NCBI GenBank assembly: GCA_016781735.1
Contig: JADDPT010000050.1
Location: 1 to 32,417 of the forward strand
Origin: Rubrobacter sp.
Lineage (GTDB): Bacteria; Chloroflexota; Chloroflexia; Thermobaculales; Thermobaculaceae
Length of the DNA: 32,417 nt
Direction of reading: 5' to 3'
The translations under genes and the position numbers were made by a program. Under the pieces are notes generated by a model. It saw only the letters and a list, made by a program, of their open reading frames with translations. It ran no database searches and was not told the origin of the DNA. Shown here piece by piece: positions 1-9,242 of this stretch; within the stretch, counting starts at the first letter, position 1; every line of letters begins with the position of its first letter.

Positions 1-195
1 CCTTGCCCTGCTTGACTCCACCTGACTGTGAACTCTTACAGTATTGCGTCTGGGCAATTCCACCAGGTTGGATGACTACCGACACCCTCCGACGAAGCCT
101 GCCGTGCCATAGCATCAAATTGGCACCTAACGATTACCACTGTAAGTAGGATCGCGCTGGTGATGAATTTACACACCTATCCGCGATCATACGCC

Positions 196-1509
196 CTACC
201 GAGCAGTAGCAACCCGTGCTGCCTGCTGCCCGAGCCTCACACTGTAGTTCGTGCCCCTGTCCTCCGGATAAATCTGCGTGGTGTTTGCCAAGATGAGGTT
301 CTCGACAGGTGTCTGAAGTTCCGGCACGAGCGGTGAGTACATTGGCGGGACCACTGGTTGAGCCGCGGCTTCGCGGAAGACCCGGCATGTCTCGATCCAG
401 TCCCGACTGAAGTCCGGGTTGATGCGCCTGAGGTAGGGCTCGTACGCCTCCATCAGCTCCTCATCGCTTTTCCGCCAGTATGGGTCCTGCGTAGAGAGGT
501 AGTTGCTGACGTAGAGCACGTGCTTACCACCGTACCACTCGCGTGGCAGGAAGTTCGTCTGCTCAACCAGAGCGACGAAGGGGAAGTCCTCCTCACCGAT
601 GTTCATCCAGTACGTCTCGGAGAGTTGGTGCTTCATAGTGAGAAGCATACAGATCGCGCCTTGGTAGCTTCCCGCGCGGAGCTTTCGCTCATACTCCTCC
701 CCCATTGGAGGCGCGATGGCTAGGAAGCGGTTGGAGGGTATGGTCGCTATGACGCGGTCGAAGTCTATGTCTCCGAGGTCTGTACGAATCCCGGTAGCGC
801 GGGGCGCTGCCGATCCGTCCTCGGGCTCGGTGACTATTCGTTCTACCGATGCGCCCGTGTGGATAACGCCGCCCTTCTCTCGAATACTCTGCTCCAACGC
901 GTCCACGATGATGGAGAAGCTCCCGCGAGGATACCCAAGGACTTCTTTGTTGAGACTCTTGCGGGAGGTAGTGCGAAGGTGAATTTTTCCCCAGAGCCAC
1001 GCCATCGAGATCTCTTCGTAGCGGGTGCCGAACTTGCCGCGGAGCAGCGGCTTCCACACCTGCTCGTATGCATCAGCGCCTGCCCACCGCCGCATCCAGG
1101 CTGCCGCCGTGGTGCGCTCCAGCTTGCGCCAGTTGTCGTATTTCTGCAGGAATAGGACTGCAAGCCCCAGTCTCAACCGGTTCCACGGCTTGAGCGGCCG
1201 AAACCTGAGGAGATCAATGGGGCTGATGAAGGGGTATATCTTGCCGCCCTTGAACCAGCCGACCTTCGACGGATACCACTCCAGGGCGTCGAGTACCCCT
1301 AGCTCGGCCATCAGGTCCTGTATGACTATGTCGCTCGTGAAGAGGTGGTGGTAGGCGAACTCTATGCGCGTGTCCGCTATCGGCAGCGTAACCACTTGTC
1401 CACCGAGGTACGGCGCACGCTCGTACAGCTCGACCTCGTGCCCTTCCTTCAGTAGCTCGTGCGCCGCCGAGAGGCCCGCTATGCCGCCGCCTATGATACC
1501 TATACGCAA
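196..1509 (-). CDS. NAD(P)/FAD-dependent oxidoreductase (amine-oxidase / protoporphyrinogen-oxidase-like)
   Basis: 437 aa ORF; N-terminal Rossmann FAD motif MRIGIIGGGIAGLSAAHELLKEGHEVELYERAPYLGGQ and C-terminal NLILANTTQIYPEDRGTNYSVRLGQ typical of the flavin amine oxidase fold. Confidence 0.85.
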   Translation of the reverse strand: MRIGIIGGGIAGLSAAHELLKEGHEVELYERAPYLGGQVVTLPIADTRIEFAYHHLFTSDIVIQDLMAELGVLDALEWYPSKVGWFKGGKIYPFISPIDLLRFRPLKPWNRLRLGLAVLFLQKYDNWRKLERTTAAAWMRRWAGADAYEQVWKPLLRGKFGTRYEEISMAWLWGKIHLRTTSRKSLNKEVLGYPRGSFSIIVDALEQSIREKGGVIHTGASVERIVTEPEDGSAAPRATGIRTDLGDIDFDRVIATIPSNRFLAIAPPMGEEYERKLRAGSYQGAICMLLTMKHQLSETYWMNIGEEDFPFVALVEQTNFLPREWYGGKHVLYVSNYLSTQDPYWRKSDEELMEAYEPYLRRINPDFSRDWIETCRVFREAAAQPVVPPMYSPLVPELQTPVENLILANTTQIYPEDRGTNYSVRLGQQAARVATAR

Positions 1510-1702
1510 GGTCGGTTCAAGCCTTTCCAGTGGCCATACTAATCAGCTTGGGACAGGTCGGGACACGTGCGGTATCCATGCTCACACCCACCATCCCTCT
1601 ACAGAGACGACGCCGCGCGACGGGTATGCCTACTGTCATAACGCCGCGAGGGCGGGCGAGGTTCCCTAGCGTCCGCGGCAAGTCGGACTGCCGGATGCCG
1701 AT

Positions 1703-3826
1703 CTATCCCCCGATGAAGAGCGGCGCCAGTACGAGCGTAATCGTCGCGAGCAGCTTGATGAGTACGTGAAGGGACGGCCCCGCCGTGTCCTTGAACGGAT
1801 CACCCACGGTGTCACCGACGACCGCAGCGGCGTGCGTGAGGCTGCCTTTGGCCACCGGCTCGCCCTTCTCATCCAGCAACCCGCCGCTCTCGATAAGCTT
1901 CTTCGCATTGTCCCAGGCGCCACCGCCGTTGTTCATCACGAGCGCGAGCAGGATACCCGTCATCGTGCCGACGATGAGCATCGCCGCTACCGCCTCGGCG
2001 CGCAGCACGAGGCCGACGACGACAGGGGCGGAGACTGCCAGCAGGCCCGGCAGCATCATCTCTCGGAGGGCGGCGCGGGTGCTGATGTCGACCGCGCGCG
2101 CGTAGTCAGGTCGAACGGTCCCCGCCATGATGCCCGGGTTCGACCGGAACTGGCGGCGGACCTCCTCGATCATGTCGCCAGCCGCGCGCCCGACGGCCCG
2201 GATAGCGAGGGAGGAGAAGAGGAACACGAGCATCGCGCCCAGGAAGCCGCCGATGAAGACCTCCATCTTCGCGAGGTTGACACCGGTCTCTAGGAGGTCC
2301 GCCTCCTGGAGGTAGGCGCTGAACAGTAGGAAGGCGGCCAGAGCCGCAGAGCCAATCGCGTAGCCCTTGGTGAGTGCCTTGGTGGTGTTGCCGACGGAGT
2401 CAAGGGCGTCGGTTCGCGCGCGCACGTCCTCGGGCTGGTTGCTCATCTCCGCCACACCGCCGGCGTTGTCGGTGATGGGGCCAAACACGTCCATTGCGAG
2501 CACGTAGGCAGCGCTCATCAGCATACCCATCGTCGCCACTGCGGTCCCGTACACGCCATTGATGAAAGCACTGTCGGTCAGTGCCGACTGCACGCCTGCG
2601 TAGTACGCAGCACCGAGTGCCACCGAGATCACCAGTGCCGGCATGGCTGTGTTCTCGAAACCTATGGAAAGACCGGAGATGATGTTAGTCGCCGGGCCAG
2701 TGCGGGACGCTTCCGCGATGTTCTTGACCGGGCGATACGTTGTCGCGGTGTAGTACTGCGTGATAAGCAGGAAGAGGAAGGAGGTAGCTATGCCGACAAG
2801 ACCTGCCGCGAAGAGCCACAGCTCTCCGTCAAGCATTAGCATGATAGCGGCGAGAAGTCCAATAACCGATAGGACGGCCGTGACAGCGAAGCCACGGTTC
2901 AGTGCTGCCATTGGGTCGCTGTTCTCGTTCGGCCGTACTGTGAGCACACCGATAATGGAGGCGAGCAGACCGATGGAGCCTACGACAAGCGAGAACAGGA
3001 TATACGACGGGTTCTGGGAGCCTGCCGCCCCAAGGATCGCCGCGCCGAGGATCATCGCTCCGATGTTCTCGGCGGCGGTGCTCTCGAACAGGTCGGCGCC
3101 ACGCCCGGCGCAGTCACCGACGTTGTCTCCCACGAGGTCGGCTATGACCGCTGCATTGCGAGGATCATCCTCCGGTATACCGGCCTCGACTTTGCCCACC
3201 AGGTCAGCTCCCACGTCAGCGGCTTTGGTGTAGATCCCGCCACCCAACTGGGCAAAGAGTGCGACGAAAGACGCCCCGAAGCCGAAGCCGACGATGAGCC
3301 GTGCTGCGAGCGCGGGCTCGTTCATGCCGTTGTATGCGTAGAAGATGGCCGCCACGCCCATTAGAGAGAGTGCGACGATCAGGAAGCCTGACACCGCGCC
3401 GCCGCGAAGCGCCACGAGCATCGCCTCGCCGAGGCTTCTACGAGCGGCCGCTGCTGTACGGATGTTGGAGCGGACCGCGACGAGCATTCCGATGTATCCG
3501 GATACGCCCGAAGCGAGAGCGCCAGCCAGGAACGCGAAGGAGGTCCGCCATCCCTCGCTTACATTGCTGTAGTTCTCGAGTCCTATGCCGACCACCGAGA
3601 TGAGGATCCCGATGATCACCGAGGTGACGAGAGCTATGAGGCCGATCGTCCTGTATTGCCTGTTGAGGTATGCGACGGCGCCCTCGTAGATCGTGTCGGC
3701 TATGTCTTTCATCTCCGGCGTGCCGGTATCACGACTCAGGACGTACCTTGCCATCATCAGGGCGAAGATGATCCCTATGATGCCGCTTCCAAAGATGATT
3801 ACCGCCCAAAGGACTTCCTGTTCCAT
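1703..3826 (-). CDS. hppA: Membrane-bound proton-translocating pyrophosphatase (K+-independent subtype predicted)
   Basis: 707 aa; motifs DVGADLVGKVEAGIPEDDPRNAAVIADLVGDNVGDCAGRGADLFES and GDTVGDPFKDTAGPSLHVLIKL; GNTTKALTKG signature. Confidence 0.97.
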   Translation of the reverse strand: MEQEVLWAVIIFGSGIIGIIFALMMARYVLSRDTGTPEMKDIADTIYEGAVAYLNRQYRTIGLIALVTSVIIGILISVVGIGLENYSNVSEGWRTSFAFLAGALASGVSGYIGMLVAVRSNIRTAAAARRSLGEAMLVALRGGAVSGFLIVALSLMGVAAIFYAYNGMNEPALAARLIVGFGFGASFVALFAQLGGGIYTKAADVGADLVGKVEAGIPEDDPRNAAVIADLVGDNVGDCAGRGADLFESTAAENIGAMILGAAILGAAGSQNPSYILFSLVVGSIGLLASIIGVLTVRPNENSDPMAALNRGFAVTAVLSVIGLLAAIMLMLDGELWLFAAGLVGIATSFLFLLITQYYTATTYRPVKNIAEASRTGPATNIISGLSIGFENTAMPALVISVALGAAYYAGVQSALTDSAFINGVYGTAVATMGMLMSAAYVLAMDVFGPITDNAGGVAEMSNQPEDVRARTDALDSVGNTTKALTKGYAIGSAALAAFLLFSAYLQEADLLETGVNLAKMEVFIGGFLGAMLVFLFSSLAIRAVGRAAGDMIEEVRRQFRSNPGIMAGTVRPDYARAVDISTRAALREMMLPGLLAVSAPVVVGLVLRAEAVAAMLIVGTMTGILLALVMNNGGGAWDNAKKLIESGGLLDEKGEPVAKGSLTHAAAVVGDTVGDPFKDTAGPSLHVLIKLLATITLVLAPLFIGG

Positions 3827-4208
3827 TCATCTCCTCATCTCGTACACGTAACAAAGCGCGCCCGTGGGCGGACGCGCCAAGCTCAAGCTGAAGCCTATTC
3901 TACCATAGCCGGCCCGTATGACTGGGCGACATCCCGTCGTATAGCAGAGGAGGTGCGAGCTTCCTGCGCGTCCCGGCGTACGTGGCGATTGGCCGCTCAC
4001 GTCCGCGACGGGTCTTTGCTGGAGCGCCTGTCTGGGATTGGACGGGCTGTCAGGTGTGGGAATGGTGCCGCCTTCCACGCTAGTCTCATACTACGATTCG
4101 GCGGATGCAAGTGGGCCAATTTGTCAGTCTAGTGATAACAGTCCGTTGCGCGGCAAATTGGTCACGTCAATAGATGGCTGTATCCGGACCCGGTAGGCCT
4201 GTGGTGAA

Positions 4209-5876
4209 TCAGCCTGCCCAGCTCTGCGAGAGCCTTTGTGCTGAGCGGCAAAGTGGTCCAGGACTGTACCAGTGATACGTGGCCGAGCAGGTACCCACGC
4301 GGGAGCGGGCGACTCGAGGCGGTGGCTGGCTCGTCGCCTGATCCGGGGGCCTGCTAACCCTCCAGAGTCCTGAACTCCGTTGCAAAATATACCCATGCCG
4401 TCGAAGAAGGTTTGCATAGTTATCGTGTAGGAAGTACACCTGGCGTCTCTCTCGGAAATCTGAGTCGAGCTGTTCAATCACGGTCGATGTGCGAACCTGT
4501 TTGACTGTCAGATCGAGCCGACGCCGTTCGACGTGTGTGAGGTACTGTAGCGGAGTTGTGTTCTGAGTGTCGTACACGACTGAGCCCTGGGGTAGGTCAG
4601 CGACCCTTTCGATCAGGTTCCGCCATTGGTACATGCCGCTCGCATCTACCACGCTATGGTGGGCATCCCACGTCCGTCCTAGGACCAGCAGTAACGCCAC
4701 ACCGACGATTCCCGTTTCCAAGAGGTGTAAGGAGGGACGTGCCACTCCCGTTGCGAGCATCAACAGGCGCAACCCCGCTCCTACCCACACTGCGATGGAA
4801 AAGTACGTCGGTATGAAGTACACAAAGATGTCCCTAATGTCGTACTCCAGCGCGTGGATGAGGTTCCCCGCGTACAGCACGAGGATGAAGCCCCACGCTG
4901 CCCTCGCCATTCTCCAGCCGCCGACGAGTCCAAGCAGACCGAGTATGAGTAGGAGAGGATGGTACTGCTTCTGCAGCAGGCTCCAATACATGGTCAGGCG
5001 GTCTGGCAGTTCTGTTAAGCCGAATATCCACATTTGCCCCTGAAACTGCCTTCCCGTGACCAGGGTAACGAAGTTGTCGAGTGTGGACGGATTACCGTAG
5101 TTGAGAGGCGGGTTCATCAAGGCACGTATCGGCAGGTAGAGATACGGGGTCAATCCAAGGAGGAAGCAGAGCGCCATCTTCACGAGCAAGCGCCAATTGA
5201 CAAGCGTCCGCCACTGCGTCAGCAACACGAACACCCCTCCAGCCGGTATCAGCAGACCGCTAGTGAGGTGATTGGTAAGCGCCAACCCTGCTAGAAACGC
5301 GGCGAGCAGCAGGTAGCGATCGTTGCGCCGGTCCCGCCAGAGTAGGAGCGCGAGCAGCGTTGCAGCAAGGAAGAGTACGTTGAGGGTGTAAACCTCGGCT
5401 ACCACTGCCATCCGCCAGAAGGACTGGCTGAAAGCGAAAGCGAACGCGGAAACGACGGCGGGGAACCAGCCACACAGCCGTAGCACTATGTAGTACAACG
5501 TCACAACCGAGGCAGCAGCGTACACGGCCGAAGAGAGGTTCACTCGGTAGGCAACATCACCAATGGGCAGGAAGGTGAAGAGCTTACCCAGCATGATGTA
5601 TGTGGGGTAACCGGTCGGGTGCCCGATGCCAAGAACGTAAGCCCGCGCCTGGAACCTACCGGAGTCGGTAGCTAGCACAGTCGGGGCCAGCGTATTGAGG
5701 TAGGACAGGAAAGCGACAAGTCCCACCGTAGCGCTGAGCAACCACTGGTGGTGGCGGACCCAACGGGGAAGTCCTACGAGTTTCTGAGCGCAGTCGGTCG
5801 GTGTATTGTTGGCTTCTTCCGGGACCGCTGGCTGGGGAGAAAGTTTCGAGTTCAACGCCTGTGTCTGTTTGTTCAC
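4209..5876 (-). CDS. DUF2723 family (TMEM260-like) multi-pass membrane protein, putative glycosyl/mannosyltransferase
   Basis: N-terminal LSYLNTLAPTVLATDSGRFQARAYVLGIGHPTGYPTYIMLGKLF matches the DUF2723 pattern; many TM helices; GTG start. Confidence 0.8.
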   Translation of the reverse strand: MNKQTQALNSKLSPQPAVPEEANNTPTDCAQKLVGLPRWVRHHQWLLSATVGLVAFLSYLNTLAPTVLATDSGRFQARAYVLGIGHPTGYPTYIMLGKLFTFLPIGDVAYRVNLSSAVYAAASVVTLYYIVLRLCGWFPAVVSAFAFAFSQSFWRMAVVAEVYTLNVLFLAATLLALLLWRDRRNDRYLLLAAFLAGLALTNHLTSGLLIPAGGVFVLLTQWRTLVNWRLLVKMALCFLLGLTPYLYLPIRALMNPPLNYGNPSTLDNFVTLVTGRQFQGQMWIFGLTELPDRLTMYWSLLQKQYHPLLLILGLLGLVGGWRMARAAWGFILVLYAGNLIHALEYDIRDIFVYFIPTYFSIAVWVGAGLRLLMLATGVARPSLHLLETGIVGVALLLVLGRTWDAHHSVVDASGMYQWRNLIERVADLPQGSVVYDTQNTTPLQYLTHVERRRLDLTVKQVRTSTVIEQLDSDFRERRQVYFLHDNYANLLRRHGYILQRSSGLWRVSRPPDQATSQPPPRVARSRVGTCSATYHWYSPGPLCRSAQRLSQSWAG

Positions 5877-6524
5877 CTCATTGCTCGGTAGATGATTACG
5901 CCCTCGTTCTCATATGTGGTTTGGCACAAATGGGGTCCGACCACGACAAGCCTCTCGGCCATTACGCCGTTGGGAAGGAGAACACACGGTCTATCGCAGC
6001 CTAATATCCCGGCCACTATGGAACTACGCGGAATCCATGGATCAGCTCAGATGACTCAGTGGATTTGTACCGCTCAGTATGCCGCAACAAAGGGAGGCGT
6101 GCTGGTGGACGTAGGCAGATCCGTGACCCTGTACGGCTAATAGGTCGGCTATCTCGCTGCCGTTCGACTAGGAGTCCGGCCACCCCTCAGCAAACTATCC
6201 CCAATCTGCTCCCAACGTTAAAGGTACGTTCGCCGGATTGTCAAGCGTGCCGTTGCATGTCGTAATGTGAGGCATACGTCGCAACTGATGAGGCGCAGTC
6301 GTGAGGGCAACCGGTCAGGCGCCATCACGGCCGGCGGTGGGCAATCCCCCCAACATCAATGGGTCTGCGCCGGAGTAGCGCAATCATGCTGCTAGAGGGG
6401 CTGCCTAGGTTCGACAGGCAAGAACAAGGATGCCTTCATATCCCTCACGCACGGTATGGTGTGGAGGGTAGTACCAGCCATGCTGCGCAGCCTCACAATC
6501 AACATGGCAGCGGTTCGCTGCTAT

Positions 6525-7472
6525 CTACCCAGCCGTTGCCGGGCTGGCCGGGCGCCGACGGCCGAAGAATCGGCTCCACTCGCCGTTCTCCCACACCACG
6601 AGCAGCATGCTCGCGTTGAAGATCGAGCTGAAAGTGCCGCTCGCGATGCCAATCAGCAGAGCCAGCACGAAGTTCTTTATGGTGACGCCACCAAAGAGGT
6701 ACAGGGCGGTAAGGGTAAGCAACACAGTGATGGACGTGTTGATGGAACGCACCAGCGTCTGCACGAGACTGTAGTTCACCACGCTGCTGAAACTCTCACC
6801 GACACGGCGTAGCTGATTCTCGCGTATACGGTCGAACACTACTATCGTGTCGTGGACGGAGAAGCCGATCACGGTCAGCAGTGCCGTGACGAACAAGGCG
6901 TCAACCTCGGTGCCGAAGAACCTGCCAAGGATCGCATAGACACCCAGCACGACCAGCACGTCGTGGAGCATCGCCAGGATGGCGCACGCTCCATAGCGGA
7001 ACGGGTGCCTCACCTTGCGGAATGCGAACGCGATGTACAGCAGGATGCCCAGTGAGGCGGCTGCGATTGCAAGGATGCTTCTCTGGGCCACCTCCCGCCC
7101 CACGGCGGGGCCCACGGTCTGGAACTGTCGCTCGGAGAAGGGGCCAAGTCGCTCCCTCATCAGCGTCTCTAATTGTTGTTTCTGAGGTGCGTCCTGCTGT
7201 ATCTCCTGGAGGCGAATAGAGATACCGCGGCTCGTGTCTCCCGTCGCTGTCTCGCCGAAGCTCTGCACGGTTGCGGGATAGCCGGCATCCTGAAGAGTGC
7301 TACGTACTGCCTCCAGGCTTACTGGCCGCTCGAACTCGACCTGCCAGCTCGTACCACCCCTGAAGTCGATTCCTAGCCGGAGCCCATCCGTTATCAGGAA
7401 GATGGTGCCAGGAATGATCAGGAGTAAGGAGAAAAGGAAGAACCAGTACCTGTACTTAACGATGTCGAACAA
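6525..7472 (-). CDS. secF: Protein translocase subunit SecF
   Basis: LGIDFRGGTSWQVEFERP, TVIGFSVHDTIVVFDRIRENQ, RSINTSITVLLTLTALYLFGG. Confidence 0.95.
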   Translation of the reverse strand: MFDIVKYRYWFFLFSLLLIIPGTIFLITDGLRLGIDFRGGTSWQVEFERPVSLEAVRSTLQDAGYPATVQSFGETATGDTSRGISIRLQEIQQDAPQKQQLETLMRERLGPFSERQFQTVGPAVGREVAQRSILAIAAASLGILLYIAFAFRKVRHPFRYGACAILAMLHDVLVVLGVYAILGRFFGTEVDALFVTALLTVIGFSVHDTIVVFDRIRENQLRRVGESFSSVVNYSLVQTLVRSINTSITVLLTLTALYLFGGVTIKNFVLALLIGIASGTFSSIFNASMLLVVWENGEWSRFFGRRRPASPATAG

Positions 7473-7516
7473 AAGGATGGCTCCTACTAATTAAGCTGTC
7501 TATTCGCTTCAGCGCG

Positions 7517-9064
7517 TTACCTGGGCCGCGTGCCACCGAGCGCCGGGCCGGTCGCGGGCCGGGCCGCGGCACCGCCTGCCTCGCTACGTCCTATGCCCCA
7601 GTACCAGATGTTCCGAGCGACGGGCAAGGCTGTGACCACCCGCAGGAACGTGCGAGTGACGGTAATGGCGGTGAACATGCTAACAAGCACGCCGATCGCC
7701 AGTGTAAGCGCGAAGCCGCGGATCACGCTGGCGCCGAACTGGGAACCGAACCAGAACAGGATGACGCAGGTGATCAGCGTCGAGATGTTACTGTCGCGGA
7801 TAGACGGCCATGCATTCCGAAAGCCCGCGTCCACCGCCTGCACCAGCGAGCGGCCCCGGCGCAGCTCCTCCTTCATGCGCGCGAAGATCAGGACGTTCGC
7901 GTCCACCGCCATGCCGATGGAGAGGACGAAGCCGGCGATACCGGCGAGGGTCAGCACTACCGGAGCCAGCTTGAATATGGCGAACGTGAGCAGGCTATAG
8001 ACAGCGAGAGCAAGTACCGAGATGAAACCGGGTAGCCGGTAGTAGAGGATCATGAAGAGGGCCACCGCGAGCACACCGATCAGGCCCGCCGTTATGCTCC
8101 GCTCTATTGAGTCGCGGCCGAGGGTCGCACCTACGGTGGTCGAGCTCTCGACATCTAGCGCAACCGGCAGGGAGCCGTAGCGCAGCTGAAGGGCGAGGTC
8201 CTGGGCCTCCCGACTGGTCACACCTGTAATCTGGCCCTGGCCGCCGGTGATAGCCCCCTGTATCTGCGGGGAGCTGATTATCCTCTTGTCAACCGCGATG
8301 GCGAGGTATTTGTTCACGTTCGCGCTTGTGAAGTCGGCGAAGGTCTTCGCGCCCGCGCTTGTCAGCTTGAAGTCCACCACGGGCGCGCCGCCCTGCTGCT
8401 GGATGCCCGCGGTGGCGCTCGCGATATCGGTTCCGGTCATTACGGTCCGGTACGTCGGTCCCTGTGCCGCTGGTGGTTGCCCCGCAGTACCGGCGGGGGC
8501 GGGAGTTGCGCCTGCTGCGGGCGTGCTGCCGGCCGCGGCTGGGGTGCCCTCGGCGGGCTTCACCGTTTCTGGCGTCCCATCTGCTGCTGGCGTGGTACCA
8601 GCGGTAGTCGCCTGAGCGGAAGTAGCTGGACCCTGCGTGGTGTTCACCAGAGTGCCCTCGGGAAGGGGTTGATCGCCCGCGTCAACGAACTCTAGGAGCC
8701 CTGTGCTCTTGAATGTCTGGATCGCGCGCTCGGGATCTTTGATGCCGGGGAGCTCGACCACGATTCTGTCGGCTCCTTGCCGCTGAATCAGAGGCTCCGA
8801 TACACCGAGGGCGTTCACACGATTCTCGATAATGCCGCGCGCATCCTCCATGGCTGTGTTGAGGCTCTTGCCTTGCCTCTGCAAGCTCTCCGCCGAGCCA
8901 GGCCTGGCCCTGAGTAGTACCTGCAGTCCGCCCTGAAGGTCGAGCCCTTCCACGGCCTCAACGTTCCGCCCAAGCACCGAGCGGGTGCCGGGGAGGTCCA
9001 CGTAGCCGGCAAAGGCGGTAAGCGCAAGGATGGCGATTAGAGCGTATAGGGTGGAACGCCGCAT
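7517..9064 (-). CDS. secD: Protein translocase subunit SecD with Pro/Ala/Thr-rich insert
   Basis: GLDLQGGLQVLLRA, GMAVDANVLIFARMKEELRRGRS, SNISTLITCVILFWFG; adjacent to secF. Confidence 0.95.
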   Translation of the reverse strand: MRRSTLYALIAILALTAFAGYVDLPGTRSVLGRNVEAVEGLDLQGGLQVLLRARPGSAESLQRQGKSLNTAMEDARGIIENRVNALGVSEPLIQRQGADRIVVELPGIKDPERAIQTFKSTGLLEFVDAGDQPLPEGTLVNTTQGPATSAQATTAGTTPAADGTPETVKPAEGTPAAAGSTPAAGATPAPAGTAGQPPAAQGPTYRTVMTGTDIASATAGIQQQGGAPVVDFKLTSAGAKTFADFTSANVNKYLAIAVDKRIISSPQIQGAITGGQGQITGVTSREAQDLALQLRYGSLPVALDVESSTTVGATLGRDSIERSITAGLIGVLAVALFMILYYRLPGFISVLALAVYSLLTFAIFKLAPVVLTLAGIAGFVLSIGMAVDANVLIFARMKEELRRGRSLVQAVDAGFRNAWPSIRDSNISTLITCVILFWFGSQFGASVIRGFALTLAIGVLVSMFTAITVTRTFLRVVTALPVARNIWYWGIGRSEAGGAAARPATGPALGGTRPR

Positions 9065-9101
9065 GAAGGCTCCTTCTAGAAGGCGACCGGCGGGTCGCGG
9101 G

Positions 9102-9127
9102 AAGGGCGGAGGTCTCCCTCCGCCCTT
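9102..9127 (-). other. Perfect 11-bp stem-loop in secDF 5' leader
   Basis: AAGGGCGGAGG-TCTC-CCTCCGCCCTT; second 6-bp stem GCGACC-ggcg-GGTCGC at 9083-9098. Confidence 0.75.
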
Positions 9128-9162
9128 TGATCAAGCTGTCGGTAAGGCCCCGTAGTTGCCCG

Positions 9163-9192
9163 ATTATAGGTAGCCCTCGCGCCGGCTGTCAA
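9163..9192 (-). promoter_or_regulatory. Predicted secDF promoter, perfect consensus TTGACA-N18-TATAAT
   Basis: Reverse complement of TGTCAA (9187-9192) and ATTATA (9163-9168), 18-bp spacer, about 100 bp upstream of the secD ATG. Confidence 0.8.
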
Positions 9193-9242
9193 ACCGTGAA
9201 AAATGCCACCAGGCAGGCGCTCCGACCCTCCCATGGCCTTCG

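Noticed and set aside
2760-3603. Plus-strand ORFs opposite hppA
   Set aside because: Arg/Pro/Ser-rich antisense translations of a conserved gene.
6276-6330. CTGATGAG resembling a hammerhead ribozyme core (aactgatgaggcgcagtcgtgagggc)
   Set aside because: No matching GAAA strand or closing stems found nearby; likely chance.
5892-6524. Small plus-strand ORFs in the gap between the DUF2723 gene and secF
   Set aside because: Overlapping, no recognisable motifs, no consistent SD; not supportable as genes.
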